In this document: in pieces, positions 61,903 through 64,000 of the stretch
How the letters are laid out: every line of letters starts with the position of its first letter
How positions within the stretch are numbered: the stretch's first letter is position 1
Assembly (NCBI RefSeq): GCF_030413175.1
Contig: NZ_CP129212.1
Span: forward strand, 930,001-994,000
DNA: 64,000 bases
Source: Bradyrhizobium roseum
Lineage (GTDB): Bacteria; Pseudomonadota; Alphaproteobacteria; Rhizobiales; Xanthobacteraceae
Direction: 5' to 3'
The notes under the pieces: model-generated
What the model was told of the DNA's origin: nothing
The model's database searches: none
What the model saw: only the letters and a program-made list of their open reading frames with translations
Made by a program: the position numbers and the translations under genes

Positions 61903-63360
61903 ATGAACACGAGCGTTATGCCGGCAACCGTCGGAAAATCCTCCATCCTGGGCCAGGTGCCGGCATGGCTCTGGGTCGGGATGGGCGTCTACACGCTGGT
62001 GCTGGTTCTGCTCGGCGCGCCGGTGCTGTTGAGGGATTCAGACACTTACTGGCAGATCGCCGTGGGGCAGTGGATCCTCGACCACCATGCAGTGCCGCGC
62101 GTCGACATCTATTCCTTCACCAAGGCGGGTGAGCCTTGGATGTCGTCGTCCTGGCTGGCGCAGGTCCTGTATGCGACGAGCTACAATCTGGCGGGCTGGA
62201 CCGGGCCGGTGGTTCTCGGAGCGAGCGCCATCGCTGCGACCTTCGCATTGCTCACCCACATGCTCGGGCGCCGGATTCCGGCCGTCTGGGCGGTCGGCGT
62301 CGCGATCGCGGCGTTGATGCTTTCGTACGGTCATTTTCTGGCGCGCCCGCACGCGCTGGCCTTGCCGGTCATGCTGGCATGGGCGTACGGGCTGATGTCG
62401 GCGAGCGAACGCGGGCAGGCGCCGTCGCCATGGCTGCTGCCGTTGATCGCGCTGTGGGCCAACCTGCACGGCGGATTCATGTTCGGCCTGGTACTGACAG
62501 GGGCTTTCGCGCTCGATGCGCTGTGGAACGTCGACCGTGTCTTGCGAAGGGCGCTGGCACTGCGCTGGACGGCGTTCGGCGTCGCGGCGCTGGTGGCCTG
62601 CTGCGTCACGCCTTACGGGTGGGGATCGATCCTGGCCGCACGCAAGATCCTGGATCTCGGTGAACTCCTGCATCTGATCTATGAATGGATGCCGGCCGAC
62701 TTCAGCAAGTTCGGCCCGTTCGAACTGGCGATCCTCGCCCTGGTCGGCGGCGCGCTGTACGGCGGGGTCAAGCTGACGCCGCCGCGGATCGCGCTGGTGC
62801 TCGGCCTGCTGCACATGGCGCTGGCGCACATCAGGAACTTCGAGATATTCGCCCTGCTGCTGCCGATCGTCGTGCTGTCACCGGTGGCGTCGCAGTTCGC
62901 GCTGCGGCCGGCGTGGACGGCCCGCGGGAGCGTCCCGGCGCCGGTGATGGCCGCGGTCATGCTCCTGCTCGGTGGCTGGACTTGGCTGCTCGCCGCCAAC
63001 GCTGCCATGGCCGTGCCGGAACACCAGGCACCGGCGGCGGCGGTCGAGGCGATGCGGGCGTATCAGCCGAAGCGGGTTCTCAACGATCTGCCGTTCGGCG
63101 GCTATCTGATCTGGCGACAGATCCCGGTGTTCGTCGACGGACGTGCCGAGCTTTACGGCGAAGCGTTCGACGTCGCCTTTTACCGCGCCATGCAGCTCAA
63201 GGACGTCAACGAACTGCTCGGCATGCTGAAAAAATGGGACATCGATGCGGTGCTGCTGACACCGCACACGCCTGCGGTGGGCCTGCTCGATCGCATCGAC
63301 GGCTGGCGGCGCGTCTATGCCGACCAGAACGCCGTGCTGCACGTTCGGACCCCCAACTGA
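61903..63360 (+). CDS. Polytopic membrane protein, GT-C-like glycosyltransferase fold (copy 2)
   Basis: The 485-residue paralogue of the preceding gene shares most motifs (RDSDTYWQIAVGQWILDHH, SSSWLAQVLYATSYNLAGW, CCVTPYGWGSILAARKIL, FGGYLIWRQIPVFVDGRAEL). I used the ATG at 61903; the TTG at 61840 would add 21 residues. The two copies differ chiefly at the N-terminus and in the soluble C-terminal part. Adjacent tandem copies suggest a recent duplication or partners in one complex. Confidence 0.7.
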   Translation: MNTSVMPATVGKSSILGQVPAWLWVGMGVYTLVLVLLGAPVLLRDSDTYWQIAVGQWILDHHAVPRVDIYSFTKAGEPWMSSSWLAQVLYATSYNLAGWTGPVVLGASAIAATFALLTHMLGRRIPAVWAVGVAIAALMLSYGHFLARPHALALPVMLAWAYGLMSASERGQAPSPWLLPLIALWANLHGGFMFGLVLTGAFALDALWNVDRVLRRALALRWTAFGVAALVACCVTPYGWGSILAARKILDLGELLHLIYEWMPADFSKFGPFELAILALVGGALYGGVKLTPPRIALVLGLLHMALAHIRNFEIFALLLPIVVLSPVASQFALRPAWTARGSVPAPVMAAVMLLLGGWTWLLAANAAMAVPEHQAPAAAVEAMRAYQPKRVLNDLPFGGYLIWRQIPVFVDGRAELYGEAFDVAFYRAMQLKDVNELLGMLKKWDIDAVLLTPHTPAVGLLDRIDGWRRVYADQNAVLHVRTPN

Positions 63361-63437
63361 AACCTCCCACCGAACCGCCCGGCCGCCGCGGCCCCGTTCC
63401 GATTGAGGGCGCGCCCGGATTCTGATACCCGGGCCGG

Positions 63438-64000
63438 ATGAACCTGCCGACCGAAATCCTCGAGATGCTCGGCCAGACCCTGACGAAGGTGGTGCCGGTT
63501 ACCATTGCGCTGGCGCTCGTGTTCTCGGTGCTGGCGCATTTCTGGGCCTGCAATCCGGGCAGGCCGTGGTGGCGCAAGCGCGAACTGGTCACCGACATCT
63601 GCTACTGGTTCCTGGTGCCGCTGTTCGCACGCGTGTTTCGCGTCGGCCTGCTGGTGCTCGGCGCCGCTCTGCTGTTTGGCATCCGCGATGCGGACGAACT
63701 GATCGCCTTCTACGACAACGGCCATGGTCCGCTGTCGCGCCTGCCATTGTGGCTGCAGGCGATCCTGTTCCTGGTCGCAGCCGACTTCATGATGTACTGG
63801 CTCCACCGCATGTTCCATGGCGGCGGATTCTGGAAATACCATGCCATCCATCATTCGTCGGAAGACGTGGACTGGATCTCGGCGGCGCGCTTTCATCCCG
63901 TCAATCTGCTGCTGGGCACCATCGGGGTCGATGTCGTGCTGCTGCTGGCCGGCATATCACCCGGCGTGATGCTCTGGCTCGGGCCGTTGAATATTTTCCA
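63438..64000 (+). CDS. Sterol desaturase / fatty acid hydroxylase family protein (copy 2), partial
   Basis: The first 187 codons of a paralogue of the gene at 59443 run off the right edge without a stop. It starts MNLPTEILEMLGQTLTKVVP and keeps HFWACNPGRPWWRKRELVTD, HRMFH and HAIHH, the same lengths between them and very similar helices. The third histidine cluster lies beyond the window. The 77-bp gap to the preceding gene suggests co-transcription. Confidence 0.85.
   Translation, partial: MNLPTEILEMLGQTLTKVVPVTIALALVFSVLAHFWACNPGRPWWRKRELVTDICYWFLVPLFARVFRVGLLVLGAALLFGIRDADELIAFYDNGHGPLSRLPLWLQAILFLVAADFMMYWLHRMFHGGGFWKYHAIHHSSEDVDWISAARFHPVNLLLGTIGVDVVLLLAGISPGVMLWLGPLNIF

Overview
The window looks like a chromosomal segment of a Bradyrhizobium-type alphaproteobacterium (Bradyrhizobium or Rhodopseudomonas relatives). 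The evidence is a GC-rich sequence with strong third-position GC bias, a CycM-like membrane-anchored cytochrome c beside kdsB and pheA, a pim-like beta-oxidation locus with a LIV-type importer, a complete core Tad/Cpa pilus operon, a bacteriophytochrome with HWE kinase, and many intergenic palindromic repeats. The placement is inferred from gene content and remembered synteny; no database search was possible.

Region 1 (1-7.3 kb, minus strand) is a LIV/HAAT-type ABC importer: livG, livF, livH, livM, then three tandem paralogous periplasmic binding proteins, the last cut by the window edge. Terminator hairpins follow the first two binding-protein genes in reading order. An IclR-family regulator heads the cluster. 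A perfect 19-bp palindrome sits between it and the divergent catabolic genes. Region 2 (7.5-15.1 kb, plus strand) encodes a bifunctional hydratase/dehydrogenase, an acyl-CoA ligase, a pair of acyl-CoA dehydrogenase subunits and an SDR. This resembles pimFABCDE (dicarboxylate/fatty acid degradation) without the thiolase. Importer, regulator and enzymes probably work together: take up an acid, activate it and beta-oxidise it.

Region 3 (15.3-23.3 kb) has glycerol kinase, a small secreted protein, a GNAT acetyltransferase, a secreted Cys-containing protein, two GST-fold proteins, and a bphO-bphP pair (heme oxygenase plus bacteriophytochrome-HWE kinase-receiver). The stretch 9.5-23.5 kb carries eight long intergenic palindromic elements. 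Region 4 (23.5-34.7 kb) is housekeeping: metF-metH, an LLM flavin oxidoreductase, a chemotaxis receptor, pheA, kdsB and cycM. Region 5 (35-42.7 kb) is a yejA-yejA-yejB-yejE-yejF oligopeptide importer with two binding proteins.

Region 6 (42.7-47 kb) is visibly less GC-rich and accessory in character: a small secreted protein, a BON-MscS channel whose N-terminus looks like a piece of an AI-2E-family permease, and a DUF2254 membrane protein preceded by a seven-codon ORF. Region 7 (47-49.2 kb) has an NlpC/P60 hydrolase overlapping an M17 aminopeptidase. Region 8 (49.3-59.1 kb) is the Tad pilus locus: pilA, cpaA, cpaB, cpaC, cpaD, cpaE, cpaF/tadA, tadB and tadC on the minus strand, with tadD convergent. 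Region 9 (59.4-64 kb) is a duplicated set on the plus strand: sterol-desaturase-like enzyme, polytopic GT-C-like membrane protein, its paralogue, then a second desaturase-like enzyme that runs off the window.
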